64,000 nt of DNA, from assembly GCA_017461625.1 (NCBI GenBank), contig JAFTXJ010000017.1:1-64000 (forward strand). The letters run 5' to 3'. Shown here one piece after another: positions 45,093 to 53,775 of the stretch. The translations under genes and the position numbers were made by a program. Under the pieces are notes generated by a model, which saw only the letters and a list, made by a program, of their open reading frames with translations, did not search any database and had not been told where the DNA came from. Origin of the DNA: Clostridia bacterium. Lineage in GTDB: Bacteria > Bacillota > Clostridia > Oscillospirales > Acutalibacteraceae. Numbering within the stretch: the stretch's first letter is position 1; every line of letters starts with the position of its first letter.

Positions 45093-48000
45093 TTATTTTG
45101 TAAAAATTCTGGGTGCAGTAAGAAGTCCGTCAGTAGTAATTCTGTATTCATAGCTCCAGAATTCATCTTTTGAATACCAGCCGTCAGGACCGAACCACAA
45201 GCAAGCATAGTTTGAGTGGTGAAGAGCACCGAAGGTGTTAATTCGGCTGAGGTAAACTTTCAAATCAAGAATGTGTTCGCCATCGCTGAGTTCGCCCAAA
45301 TCTGCCTCATAAGGGGCAAGTGAAACGTTGGCTACACGCTCGCCGTCAAGGTCTGCCACAACGCAGGGAGCTGCAAAAAGACCGAGACGGATTTTTGTTT
45401 TCTTGCCTCCGTCAAGCTTAAAGCGATAAGTCATTGCACCACCGTAGAAGGGGTATCCCTGTCTTGTTACGTCACCAATGCGAACAGTCTTTTTAGGTGC
45501 AATAATTTTAACATCTGTGCCGTTGACCTCAACACAGAAGTCACCTAAAACAAACACATTTTCAACATTTGAAACAACGGTAAAGGGTTTTGTGATTTCA
45601 ACGGTATTTTCGCCTTTGTTTATTTTGCCGATATTGACCTTGGTGATTGAGAAGTCAACATAATATCCCTGTGCAACCTTTTCAACCTTTTCTCCGTTGA
45701 AAATGATGTCGCTTATATCAAAATCTTCAAGGGCAAGAACTGCATTTTCCACCTCAACCTCTGAAACAAAGGTCATCTTTGTGGTGATTGTGTTCTTTGC
45801 CTCAACCTTGCCCACAACCCAAGGCTGTGCACCGTCAACCGCTGCAGTTGAAAAGCCCAGCATTTCTTTTGCTTTTACGCAAAGGCGAAGATTTTCTTCT
45901 TTTTCCTGCCAATCGCCGTCGTCAACCTTCCACTGTGCCATATCAAGCACACAAACATTAGGTTCGTCAAGAATAAGCTCTGCTTCATTCTGAAGATATG
46001 AAAGCTCGCCCAAATCTTCTTTTTCATTTTCAACAAGCTCGCTCTTGCCGTTTTCAAGGCGAAGAAGAAGGCTTGACTGTGAATAAGATGTCCAATTAAT
46101 AAGAGTTTTTCCGTTTTTGTATGTCGCAGGAATTTCCCTGCTGTCACCTGTTTGGGTATCCATAAGAATCGGGCGATATTCACCTTTGATAGTGATGAGG
46201 TACTCTTCTTCTCTGTCAACGCATCTTCTGTCAGGAGCTTTTGCGTGGCAGATAAAGAGATTTTTGCCTTCACCGTCATTTCTCATTGAATAAATAAGGT
46301 TATCGGAATGATGACCCCATCTGCCAAAAATTTCAACAGTTCTGTAATTCTCAAGAGCTTTGAAAAGAGCAGCCTTGCTCCAGCTGATACACTCGCATTT
46401 TTCTGCAAGAGCTTTGGGTTCGTCTGAAGCCTTTGCATCAACAAGAGATGCAACCTCGCCCATAATAATAACCTTGCCGCCGTTATCGGCAAATTCATTG
46501 AGAGCCTTAACAGTTGAATCTCTCAGGGTTTCGCAACCCGGAACAACTACAACGTCATATTTCATCTTGCCAACGTTAAAGCCACCTTCTGCACCTGCAT
46601 ACTGATTCTGAAGAAGAGATTCGCTGATATAATCAAAATCAAGTGTGCCGTAAATCAGCCATTCGGTAATATCCTGAAAACGCTTGTCAATTTCTTCACG
46701 AGTTTCACCTGTTACATCTGTGGGGCCATAGTGGAGCCAATAAGATTCAATAGGATGAATCACACCGATTTTAACATCGGCTGTACCTCTTGTCATAAGA
46801 GTATTTACTCTTGCGAAATGGTCTTCGATAAATGAATATTCTTTATACCATGCTGACTGGTGACCGATTGATGCAGGATAGTCACGCTTTGCCTCACCGC
46901 GCATTGAAACCCAATAAAGGTGGGGAACACGAACACTTACACCAAGGGCTGCTTGCCAGTCACCCTGAAGCTTGTGACCTCTGAAGTCAAAGTCCCAGTT
47001 AGTAACACCGTAAAGCTCACTCATAACACCGGGGTAACCAAACTGATGTGTTGCACTTGCAGCTTGCTTAACGGTGGTGAACTCTCTGTTATCGCAAAGC
47101 ATATCCACACCCGGGAGTCCGAATGAACGGTAAGCTCTCATTGCCTCACCAACAGCACAGGTCTGGCTTTCAAGGGTAGGCTCTTCCATCATATGACCGG
47201 TGAGAAGAATGTTATTCTTTTTACACCAGTCGCCGATATTATCACAAAATGCTTCAACAAAGCGGTCTGTTGCGTGGTCGTGATAGCGGTATCTTGCAAG
47301 GTGGTCACCGTCTTTTTTGTCCCACACAACTTCGGGAAGCGTGTCAAAGAAGTCCACGCCATAGGTTGCCTTATATGTATCGTTAAAATCGGTTGTAAAT
47401 GGCATCTGCATCTCTTCATCAGAGTCAGCGTAGTCCATGCTGTTTTTACGGGCAACCTGAGGCTCGTCGGTAAAGATTGCAGGCACTGTTTCACCAAAAT
47501 CTTCACCTACAACTTCTTTATATTTTTCGTGGGTAACATTAATAAAATCATCAATAGCTGACTTGGAAAGGGTGTCAACATAAGTCTGGAAATTGTGCCA
47601 GGGGCTTTCTTCCGAAGTTTCAAGAAAAGCGTAGCGTGGCATATTCTCTGACTCTTCACCATCGTTAAGACGTTTGTAGCTTTCAAGGTATCCGTCAGCG
47701 TCAAGCTTCACATCATAGCGCGCAAGAAGCTCGCCCTTGCCGTCCTCTTTATACTGAGTGAACAAAAGAAACTTCTGACGGTTTTCTGCCTTTTTGGTAA
47801 CCAATCCACCTGCAAAGCCTGATGGCCATTTATCCTCATCATAAAGCCATGAAAGCATTTTTTCTTTCTTAGCCTTTTCGGTGCAGGACTTAATAAAGCT
47901 CATATATTCATCTGAAAGATATTCGGTAGACTGACCAACACGTGTGTGCATGTGGAATCCGCCCATACCCATCTCTTTCATAAAGTCGATTTCCTGATGA

Positions 48001-48119
48001 AGGTCTTTTTCGTTAAGCTCACAGTTCCAAGCCCAGAATGGAGTACAACGATACTCAGAAGTGGGATTTTTAAAAAGCTCTTCACTTAATTTTTTATCTT
48101 GATTTTTGGGATAAAGCAT
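45093..48119 (-). CDS. GH106-like alpha-L-rhamnosidase family glycosidase
   Basis: 1008 residues. The N-terminal motifs CTPFWAWNCELNEKDLHQEI, GMGGFHMHTRVG and LSWLYDEDKWPSGFAGG are those of the GH106 and related glycosidase superfamily. The long C-terminus contains several beta-sandwich domains. Substrates of GH106 are terminal alpha-L-rhamnosides in plant pectins and flavonoids; another sugar cannot be excluded. No signal peptide, so it acts in the cytoplasm. AAAGGAGG lies before ATG 48119, and the promoter (TTGATT-17-TATACT) is at 48150-48178. It is transcribed away from the acetyltransferase gene. Confidence 0.75.
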   Translation of the reverse strand: MLYPKNQDKKLSEELFKNPTSEYRCTPFWAWNCELNEKDLHQEIDFMKEMGMGGFHMHTRVGQSTEYLSDEYMSFIKSCTEKAKKEKMLSWLYDEDKWPSGFAGGLVTKKAENRQKFLLFTQYKEDGKGELLARYDVKLDADGYLESYKRLNDGEESENMPRYAFLETSEESPWHNFQTYVDTLSKSAIDDFINVTHEKYKEVVGEDFGETVPAIFTDEPQVARKNSMDYADSDEEMQMPFTTDFNDTYKATYGVDFFDTLPEVVWDKKDGDHLARYRYHDHATDRFVEAFCDNIGDWCKKNNILLTGHMMEEPTLESQTCAVGEAMRAYRSFGLPGVDMLCDNREFTTVKQAASATHQFGYPGVMSELYGVTNWDFDFRGHKLQGDWQAALGVSVRVPHLYWVSMRGEAKRDYPASIGHQSAWYKEYSFIEDHFARVNTLMTRGTADVKIGVIHPIESYWLHYGPTDVTGETREEIDKRFQDITEWLIYGTLDFDYISESLLQNQYAGAEGGFNVGKMKYDVVVVPGCETLRDSTVKALNEFADNGGKVIIMGEVASLVDAKASDEPKALAEKCECISWSKAALFKALENYRTVEIFGRWGHHSDNLIYSMRNDGEGKNLFICHAKAPDRRCVDREEEYLITIKGEYRPILMDTQTGDSREIPATYKNGKTLINWTSYSQSSLLLRLENGKSELVENEKEDLGELSYLQNEAELILDEPNVCVLDMAQWKVDDGDWQEKEENLRLCVKAKEMLGFSTAAVDGAQPWVVGKVEAKNTITTKMTFVSEVEVENAVLALEDFDISDIIFNGEKVEKVAQGYYVDFSITKVNIGKINKGENTVEITKPFTVVSNVENVFVLGDFCVEVNGTDVKIIAPKKTVRIGDVTRQGYPFYGGAMTYRFKLDGGKKTKIRLGLFAAPCVVADLDGERVANVSLAPYEADLGELSDGEHILDLKVYLSRINTFGALHHSNYACLWFGPDGWYSKDEFWSYEYRITTDGLLTAPRIFTK

Positions 48120-48149
48120 TAAAACGCCTCCTTTAAACTTATCGTTTCA

Positions 48150-48237
48150 AGTATAACAACTCCTATGGTAAAAATCAATGAATTATTTTGCATTTTCATA
48201 AAAGTGTATTGATTTTTAAAAATCAATGTGTTATCGT
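48150..48237. promoter_or_regulatory. Divergent control region of GH106 and acetyltransferase genes
   Basis: Minus promoter: TTGATT (48178-48173) and TATACT (48155-48150), spacer 17. Plus promoter: TTGATT (48209-48214), with weak TATCGT at 48232-48237, spacer 17. TAAAAATCAATG occurs at 48169-48180 and 48217-48228, and its inverse forms a 20-bp palindrome at 48208-48227. These repeats overlap both -35 boxes, so one regulator may act on both genes. Confidence 0.5.
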
Positions 48238-48271
48238 TTTATAGTAACCTAACAAAACGGAGGTAAAAATA

Positions 48272-48943
48272 ATGGGATTTTTTACAGATATTTTTAATGG
48301 ACTTAATGATGAAGAAAAAGAAAGCTTTTATCAGACAGTTATTATGAACGACCCTTCTGACTACGCAGCAAAGGCAAGGGTTGAATATTACAAAACAAAG
48401 CTTAAATTTATGGGTGAAAATGTGACAATTGGTGCAGGGGTTAAGCTTGTTAACCCTGAATACATCTCCCTTGGCAACAATGTATGCATCAAAGACGACT
48501 GCACTCTGATAGCACGCGGCGAAGGCGGAATCACCCTTGGCGACAATGTTGCCGTTCAAGAAAGGGTGTACCTTGACACCGAGCGTGTTTCAACAGGCTA
48601 CATCAAGGTTGGCAGAGGCTCATATATCGGTACAGGCACAACTCTTTTCGGTCACGTGGGCCTTGAAATCGGTGAGGACTGCCTTCTTGCTCAGAATATT
48701 TCTCTCACCCCCTACTCTCACATTTATGACGATCCGGAAAGAATCATTTATTCTCAGGGCGGTCACTGTGAAAAGGTTACAATCGGCAATGACTGCTACC
48801 TGGGCATGGGCGTTTGCGTAATGTATTCTGGCAATATCGGTGAGGGCTCCGTTATCGGTGCAGGCTCAACAGTTGTGAAGCCCATTCCACCATACTCAAT
48901 CGCCGTCGGCTCCCCCGCAAGAGTAATAAAAAACAGGAAATAG
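48272..48943 (+). CDS. Hexapeptide-repeat acyltransferase (maltose/galactoside acetyltransferase-like)
   Basis: 223 residues. Left-handed beta-helix with many hexapeptide repeats (ITLGDNVAVQERVYLD, IGTGTTLFGHVGLEIG, IGAGSTVVKPIPPY). The catalytic His probably lies in LTPYSHIYDD. The ending YSIAVGSPARVIKNR is typical of maltose or galactoside O-acetyltransferases. It probably acetylates a sugar or a surface precursor with acetyl-CoA. AACGGAGG precedes ATG 48272. Divergent from the GH106-like gene; both may share control. Confidence 0.85.
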   Translation: MGFFTDIFNGLNDEEKESFYQTVIMNDPSDYAAKARVEYYKTKLKFMGENVTIGAGVKLVNPEYISLGNNVCIKDDCTLIARGEGGITLGDNVAVQERVYLDTERVSTGYIKVGRGSYIGTGTTLFGHVGLEIGEDCLLAQNISLTPYSHIYDDPERIIYSQGGHCEKVTIGNDCYLGMGVCVMYSGNIGEGSVIGAGSTVVKPIPPYSIAVGSPARVIKNRK

Positions 48944-48993
48944 TTTTTCCACTCCTCTTAGGCAAGGGCGTTTTTTTAAATATAGTCAACAAA

Positions 48994-49026
48994 ATTCAGC
49001 AGATATTATTTATCTGTTGAATTTTT
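48994..49026 (+). terminator. Terminator after the acetyltransferase gene
   Basis: ATTCAGCAGAT (48994-49004) pairs with ATCTGTTGAAT (49012-49022, one G-U), followed by TTTTATTT. It overlaps the -35 box of the next promoter. Confidence 0.7.
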
Positions 49027-49045
49027 ATTTCTCCTATGGTAGAAT
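49017..49045 (+). promoter_or_regulatory. Promoter of the structured RNA
   Basis: TTGAAT (49017-49022) and TAGAAT (49040-49045), 17 bp spacer. Transcription starts near 49052, at the base of the long hairpin. Confidence 0.65.
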
Positions 49046-49049
49046 AAAT

Positions 49050-49215
49050 CTGCGACACAATCGAATAATAAATCATCATTAGGTGTGTATTTTTATCTTC
49101 TGGTAAAAATACATGCTCTGTTCTTGCATACCTTAATGATGATTTGCAAGATTGTGTCGCAGCAAATGGAGCTATGTATTTTTCGGTGCGTAGCTTCGGC
49201 TGCGCACTTTTTTAT
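49050..49215 (+). ncRNA. Highly structured RNA or leader ending in a UUCG terminator
   Basis: Outer stem CTGCGACACAATC (49050-49062) pairs perfectly with GATTGTGTCGCAG (49150-49162). A second stem, AAATCATCATTAGGT (49070-49084) with ACCTTAATGATGATTT (49130-49145), has one bulge. Inside are a GTATTTTTA/TAAAAATAC hairpin and a weaker ATGC/GCAT hairpin, giving a three-way junction. After a 23-nt link, GTGCGTAGC-TTCG-GCTGCGCAC with TTTTTT ends the transcript at about 49213. No known class was recognised. The lipoprotein gene lies right after it, so it may be a leader. Confidence 0.5.
49186..49214 (+). terminator. UUCG-loop terminator of the structured RNA
   Basis: GTGCGTAGC (49186-49194), TTCG loop, GCTGCGCAC (49199-49207), then TTTTTTATTTT. 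It lies 25 bp before the lipoprotein ATG and could act as an attenuator. Confidence 0.75.
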
Positions 49216-49231
49216 TTTGGAGGAAGAAAAA

Positions 49232-50467
49232 ATGAAAACCCGAAGAATTTTATCTGTTATTCTCATTTTAGCAATGCTTATGTCCTTAATCACTGCTTGC
49301 GAAGTGAAAGGTGACAAGTGGGTACTAACAAAAGAAGTAAAAGAATATTCTGATGAATATGACACACCAACTATATCATATCAAAAGACATTTGAATATG
49401 ATTTATCAGGTCGTATTGTAACTGAAAAAGAGACTGATTATGATTTTGATATTTGGTATTCAAGCTATGATTTTGAGTATAATGACAATGGACAGGTGAT
49501 TACTAAAACAGTTGAGAGCGATGATGAAACATTTTCCGAGCACAATATAAGTCATTATGAATATAAATACAATTCATATGGGAATTGTGTGTCAGAAAAG
49601 GTTGTTTATCCTCAAGACCCGGATACAACATATTATACAGAATATACTTATGATAAAAATGGAAATGTAATTGAAGAATATTATAAATATACTATTGGGG
49701 GAGAGTATTATGAAGTAACCAAAAGTAAAAAACTAACTTATGAAGATGATAAATGTATCCAAGCCGAAATTACCACGATTTCCAGTAATAATATTGCATA
49801 TTTTTCAGTTGAACAGTTTATATACGATGAAAATAAAAATCTTTCTCAAATATTATATTATACGGGTATAGAAAATTCAACTGAAGCCAAATCACCGCTA
49901 ACTATAGGAAACAGAAACTATAAATTGGATTACACCATAACCTATACATATGAAAAGTTAAAAGATGTAGCGATAAAAAAACATGAATATGCATCGAATT
50001 TTACCACTACGATAACAGCTATAACTACGACAAATTTGAAAGACATAGGCTTTTATAATATTGAAGAATGGGGTAGCAAACTAATTGAAGTTCAAACAAA
50101 TGATAGAGGCGATTATATTTTTGAAGATAATTTTGGTAAATATGTTATTATTAAAGAGGGAACGGGTATTTATGAATTTTATCCAAATCAAAAGCAAGTT
50201 ATATTCAGTTCCTATTATGTTAACAGACCATACTCAACAGAAGCATCAGGTACATACACAATTTTAGATAACGATACTTTTACCACAAACGGATATGCTA
50301 TAAGAATAATTAATCGATTTTCTATTGAAACTACAAGTTTTATTCAAATGACAAATGGAGGTAACCTATCTTATTTGTATATTCCTTATGTAATGTTAAA
50401 TCAAGAAACTATGAAACTTTATGAAGACAACGGCAGACTCGATAGTTATAAATGTTATTTGAAATAG
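49232..50467 (+). CDS. AT-rich lipoprotein with YD-like repeats
   Basis: 411 residues. A lipoprotein signal peptide ends in MSLITAC (Cys about 23). The mature part is built from tyrosine-rich repeats such as FEYDLSGRIVTEKETDYDF, YEYKYNSYGNCVSEKVVY and YTYDKNGNVIEEYY, the same style as the 21848-22609 protein. Function is unknown, perhaps surface binding. Strong A+T bias (many ATA, AAT and GAT codons) against neighbours suggests foreign origin or weak selection. ATG 49232 has TTGGAGGAAG upstream. It is preceded by a terminator-like hairpin and by the RNA at 49050. Confidence 0.6.
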   Translation: MKTRRILSVILILAMLMSLITACEVKGDKWVLTKEVKEYSDEYDTPTISYQKTFEYDLSGRIVTEKETDYDFDIWYSSYDFEYNDNGQVITKTVESDDETFSEHNISHYEYKYNSYGNCVSEKVVYPQDPDTTYYTEYTYDKNGNVIEEYYKYTIGGEYYEVTKSKKLTYEDDKCIQAEITTISSNNIAYFSVEQFIYDENKNLSQILYYTGIENSTEAKSPLTIGNRNYKLDYTITYTYEKLKDVAIKKHEYASNFTTTITAITTTNLKDIGFYNIEEWGSKLIEVQTNDRGDYIFEDNFGKYVIIKEGTGIYEFYPNQKQVIFSSYYVNRPYSTEASGTYTILDNDTFTTNGYAIRIINRFSIETTSFIQMTNGGNLSYLYIPYVMLNQETMKLYEDNGRLDSYKCYLK

Positions 50468-50519
50468 TTGAAAGATGAATTATATTCATCATCTCTCATC
50501 AAAGGACATCTCAACTATG
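50465..50519 (+). other. Inverted repeat after the lipoprotein gene
   Basis: ATAGTTGA (50465-50472, at the stop) and TCAACTAT (50512-50519) form a perfect 8-bp pair, extended by GATG/CATC inside. No T-run follows. Role unclear. Confidence 0.35.
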
Positions 50520-50548
50520 TCTGTATATTCAAACAGAATAATGCTTAA

Positions 50549-50576
50549 GGGAGAGCTTCTGTGCTCTCCCGTTTTT
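50549..50576 (+). terminator. Terminator of the lipoprotein gene
   Basis: GGGAGAGC (50549-50556) and GCTCTCCC (50563-50570) arms followed by GTTTTTT. Confidence 0.75.
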
Positions 50577-50597
50577 TGTTTTTTTACTTTGCAAAAT

Positions 50598-50800
50598 GTA
50601 GTGACCGATGCCCACATCGGTCAAAGGGATGATGAGGTTCATCGACCCCTGTAAATCGACCGCCTATCAGGCTCCCACTATTGATATAGGAGAAGCTGTC
50701 ACGAAGTGACTGAGGGGGTTAAGCAAAGTAAAAAGTTATAGTGAAAAGTTAAGAAGTGAGGGTCTGCGATACAATTTATCAACTCCACCGTCTTCGGGTG
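50598..50800 (-). repeat. Dispersed repeat, copy C (inverted, diverged)
   Basis: On the minus strand 50697-50800 resembles copies A and B from ACGGTGGxGTTGATAAA through CCCCCTCAGTCACTTCGTGAC, but with many differences and small deletions. Adjoining 50598-50650 carries GACCGATGTGGGCATCGGTC, related to the block after copy A. No gene is supported in 50577-50821. Confidence 0.65.
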
Positions 50801-50821
50801 AGGGTAACGGTTACTATTAAA

Positions 50822-50852
50822 AATGCCCGGATGCTGACAGCATCCGGGCATT
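50822..50852 (-). terminator. Terminator of the secreted hydrolase gene
   Basis: AATGCCCGGATGC and GCATCCGGGCATT, a perfect 13-bp stem; on the minus strand a TTTTTA tail follows. It lies 17 bp beyond the stop. Confidence 0.8.
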
Positions 50853-50868
50853 GATTTTAAATTGTTAA

Positions 50869-52719
50869 TCAGTCGAAGAATCCTTTAGGACCAACTACCA
50901 TATAAACGATGTCACTTGCAACTCTTGCGATTGTTTCAAGGATTGTATCCTGAGTTGAAGTGTCTTCTTCAGCTTCATATACTCCGCAGAATACAAGAGC
51001 ATCATAAAGCTTCTGAACTGTTGCTGCATCGCCTTCAACGTCAACGATTGTTCTGTTCATCATCTCATCTGTTTCTGCAAGAGCTTCGTCAAGAACTGCA
51101 ATCTGCTCTGCTGTGAGAGTTGAACGGTCAATTGCTGCTGCATCGGGAAGATAGCTTCTCTTAACCCATTTTGTGTTTCTTGTGCCGTTATACTGAGGCC
51201 ATCTTGAAGGATTGGAGTGAACGTCAACAAGAGTTTCATCAAGAAGAAGTTCTACAGCAAGCTTAAGAGCTACGTCATTACCGCCGATTTCATGATGCTG
51301 ATTTTCAAAGAACCATGTGTTATCGGGGAAAGCACATGTTGAAGCATCAACCTCACCGTCAGGTGAAAGATATTTAGGGTCAGCGTTTTCAAGCTTTTCA
51401 CCAGGGAGAGCTGCTGTTGCACCGAGAGATGTTGAATCAAGCTGAATAATACCGTCGCTGTTTACATCTTTATAGCAAGCAACTGTTGCGAAGAATGAAT
51501 ATTCCTGCTCACCAAAGAAGAGGCCGTAACCGCAAAGGGTGTTGAACTGACCACCTTTAGCCATAAACTTTCTGATGTTGTCTTCAAGGTTCAACTGTGC
51601 CTGATAGAATGCATCTGTGCTCTTGCGAAGCTCTGCATGCTCTGCATCAGAAAGGTATTTGTCAGCAAGCTCGGGATATGCATCGCTTGGAAGCATTGCC
51701 CAGAACTGTGATGTGTTGTGAAGGAAGTTTTCAAAAATTACATCATAAGCTGTTGTGAGAAGAAGCTCTAACTCAGCTCTCGGAAGAATTCTTAAAAGAA
51801 TGTTGATAAGGTAACCGAGTGCAGCTCCGTCACCCTCAACTGACATAATGTATGGGAACAATTCTTTATAAATGCTCTCGTCTGTGAGGTTCCATTCTCT
51901 CTGATAAAAATCTTCAAGAATACGTGTGCCGTCATGAACAGCAACAACGCTTACGATTTCGTTAACCTTTTCAGCAGCATCAAACTGATCCATATATGCT
52001 GTGAAAACAGTACCGCCAAGGCTTACGTTAAGAAGGTTAACTTTGTCTGAACCTGTTTCTTCCATAACGAAGTCGATGAATTCATCAAGACCTCTTGCTG
52101 ATTCCATAACATTGCCGAAAAGGTTGAAGGTGTAAAGATAAACTTCATCTTCACCAACGATGTCGGTATAAGCCTGGATGGGAAGCTGACGGTAGAACCA
52201 ATCTCTGTCATATTCACCGTCAAAAGAATTTTCATCAAACTTTGAAAGTGGGAAGTGGAAATCCTTTAACTGAAGGTTGTTGATAAGCTTTCCGTCAGGA
52301 GTTGTTTTCTGAAGTGAAAGCAATTCATCAACAAGAACCTTAACGCCTGCTGCAAGACCACAATCCTTCTGAGTAATAAGCATAAGAATAAGCGGAACTG
52401 CAACATGCTTGAGAATAAGGGGAACCATGTTGTCGGTGTTAACCATAAGGAGTGTTCCGTTGGTTGTGCCGCCTTCTTCGTCAAAAATCACTTCGTTGTT
52501 TTCATCGCAGAGGTAAACCGGAGAATGGTTGATACCGGGGCAGATGATAAGAGGATATGTTTCATCTGAAAGGGCGAGTGCCTGGGCTGCTTCTTCAACT
52601 GAGTTTGCCTGAGTGTAGCCACCGTTTGAAGCAGAAGCAACAAAAGCAACAGCACAAACAGAGAAAATCAAGCTGATTGAAAGCAAAACAGATACAAGTT
52701 TTTTAGCTGTCTTTTTCAT
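50869..52719 (-). CDS. Secreted alpha/beta-hydrolase (lipase-like)
   Basis: 616 residues. A signal peptide (LVSVLLSISLIFSVCAVAFVASAS) leads to an alpha/beta-hydrolase domain starting YPLIICPGINHSPV. The nucleophile elbow is LLNVSLGGTVFTAY (Ser about 243, GxSxG variant NVSLGG). A candidate catalytic His lies in ENQHHEIGGNDV. The fold resembles PGAP1- or LCAT-type lipases, but the substrate is unknown. A long helical insertion follows the elbow. It is extracellular. AGGAGG lies before ATG 52719, and the gene is probably monocistronic. One calcium-like loop (KDVNSDGIIQLDS) is present but no dockerin pair. Confidence 0.7.
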   Translation of the reverse strand: MKKTAKKLVSVLLSISLIFSVCAVAFVASASNGGYTQANSVEEAAQALALSDETYPLIICPGINHSPVYLCDENNEVIFDEEGGTTNGTLLMVNTDNMVPLILKHVAVPLILMLITQKDCGLAAGVKVLVDELLSLQKTTPDGKLINNLQLKDFHFPLSKFDENSFDGEYDRDWFYRQLPIQAYTDIVGEDEVYLYTFNLFGNVMESARGLDEFIDFVMEETGSDKVNLLNVSLGGTVFTAYMDQFDAAEKVNEIVSVVAVHDGTRILEDFYQREWNLTDESIYKELFPYIMSVEGDGAALGYLINILLRILPRAELELLLTTAYDVIFENFLHNTSQFWAMLPSDAYPELADKYLSDAEHAELRKSTDAFYQAQLNLEDNIRKFMAKGGQFNTLCGYGLFFGEQEYSFFATVACYKDVNSDGIIQLDSTSLGATAALPGEKLENADPKYLSPDGEVDASTCAFPDNTWFFENQHHEIGGNDVALKLAVELLLDETLVDVHSNPSRWPQYNGTRNTKWVKRSYLPDAAAIDRSTLTAEQIAVLDEALAETDEMMNRTIVDVEGDAATVQKLYDALVFCGVYEAEEDTSTQDTILETIARVASDIVYMVVGPKGFFD

Positions 52720-52843
52720 AATAAACCTCCTAAGATTTATATTCAGTTTATATTATCATAATTTGGTTATTTTTTCAACACCATAATTTCACAAAGTCAA
52801 AACGACAAGTATGTATAATTTTAACAAAGAAATTAGTATTTGA

Positions 52844-52872
52844 TTGACGAAGCATTAATTAGATGATATAAT
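52844..52872 (+). promoter_or_regulatory. Promoter of the polysaccharide exporter operon
   Basis: TTGACG (52844-52849) and TATAAT (52867-52872), 17 bp spacer, 34 bp upstream of the exporter start. Confidence 0.65.
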
Positions 52873-52905
52873 AAAATAGATTAAATTTGTTTGAAAGGTG
52901 ATCTG

Positions 52906-53742
52906 ATGCAAAAAACAATAATTGAGCCAAATGGGCACAATATGCAATATTGGAAAGATATCTGGCGTTACAGAGAGCTGGCATTTAACTTTGCCAAAAG
53001 AGACGTTACCGTAAGATATAAGCAAACCATAATCGGATTTGGCTGGGCGGTTATCAGCCCCATTATCAATATGTTGCTGATGACTTTCATCTTCGGCAGC
53101 GTTGCCGGGCTTTCAAGCGAAGGCGACACACCTTATTACATAATGGTTTATGCAGGTCTTATTCCCTGGGCACTTTTATCAAAGAGCTTGCAAAGCGGAG
53201 CAGGAACATTCATAAGCAACGCCGGCATTATGAATAAAGTTTATTTCCCCAGAATTTTATCTCCGTTGGGCTCTATGCTTGCATTTTTGATTGACACATC
53301 TATATCCTTCGCCGTTTTGTTTGTGCTGATGATAATTTTCCACTTTACCGAAGGCTTTGTTCCGTCAATCAGAATGCTTCTTTGCCCACTTGTTTTGTTA
53401 TGGGTTGCAACCCTCGGGCTTTTTGCCGGTCTTTTCCTTTCAGCTTTTAATGTTAAGTGGCGTGATCTTAATCAGATGCTGCCCTTCATTATTTCAATCG
53501 GTCAGTACGTTTCTCCTGTTGCATATTCGGTTTCTGAAAACTTTGGCGATAAATGGTGGCTTCCCCTTTATTGCCTTAACCCTGCCGTGGGTGTTCTTGA
53601 AACCTTCAAATGGTGTGTTATTGACTCTATGGAATTTAACTCTTTCGCATTTTTTGCTTCCCTCGGCTGGACAATCCTGTTCATCCCCTTGGGTATAAAG
53701 TGTTTCAGAAAAACTGAAAGAACCTTTGTTGATATTGTTTAA
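52906..53742 (+). CDS. ABC-2 type polysaccharide exporter permease (Wzm/TagG-like)
   Basis: 278 residues, six membrane segments. DIWRYRELAFNFAKRDVTVR and YKQTIIGFGWAVISPIINML are the standard opening of Wzm/RfbA and TagG permeases that export O-antigen or teichoic acid. It works with the ATPase encoded 33 bp downstream. ATG 52906 follows AAAGGTG; an earlier GTG or ATG at 52891 precedes that site. First gene of an exporter-ATPase-glycosyltransferase operon. The polymer is not known. Confidence 0.9.
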   Translation: MQKTIIEPNGHNMQYWKDIWRYRELAFNFAKRDVTVRYKQTIIGFGWAVISPIINMLLMTFIFGSVAGLSSEGDTPYYIMVYAGLIPWALLSKSLQSGAGTFISNAGIMNKVYFPRILSPLGSMLAFLIDTSISFAVLFVLMIIFHFTEGFVPSIRMLLCPLVLLWVATLGLFAGLFLSAFNVKWRDLNQMLPFIISIGQYVSPVAYSVSENFGDKWWLPLYCLNPAVGVLETFKWCVIDSMEFNSFAFFASLGWTILFIPLGIKCFRKTERTFVDIV

Positions 53743-53775
53743 AAACTCGTAACAGAGAAAGGTTAAGGATTTGTT

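Noticed and set aside
49050-49215. Assignment of the structured RNA as 6S RNA
   Set aside because: It has a three-way junction and a terminal hairpin pair rather than one long rod with a central bubble, so the fold does not match.
50869-52719. Dockerin in the secreted hydrolase (KDVNSDGIIQLDS)
   Set aside because: Only one calcium-like loop is seen and the second repeat is missing, so a dockerin is not supported.
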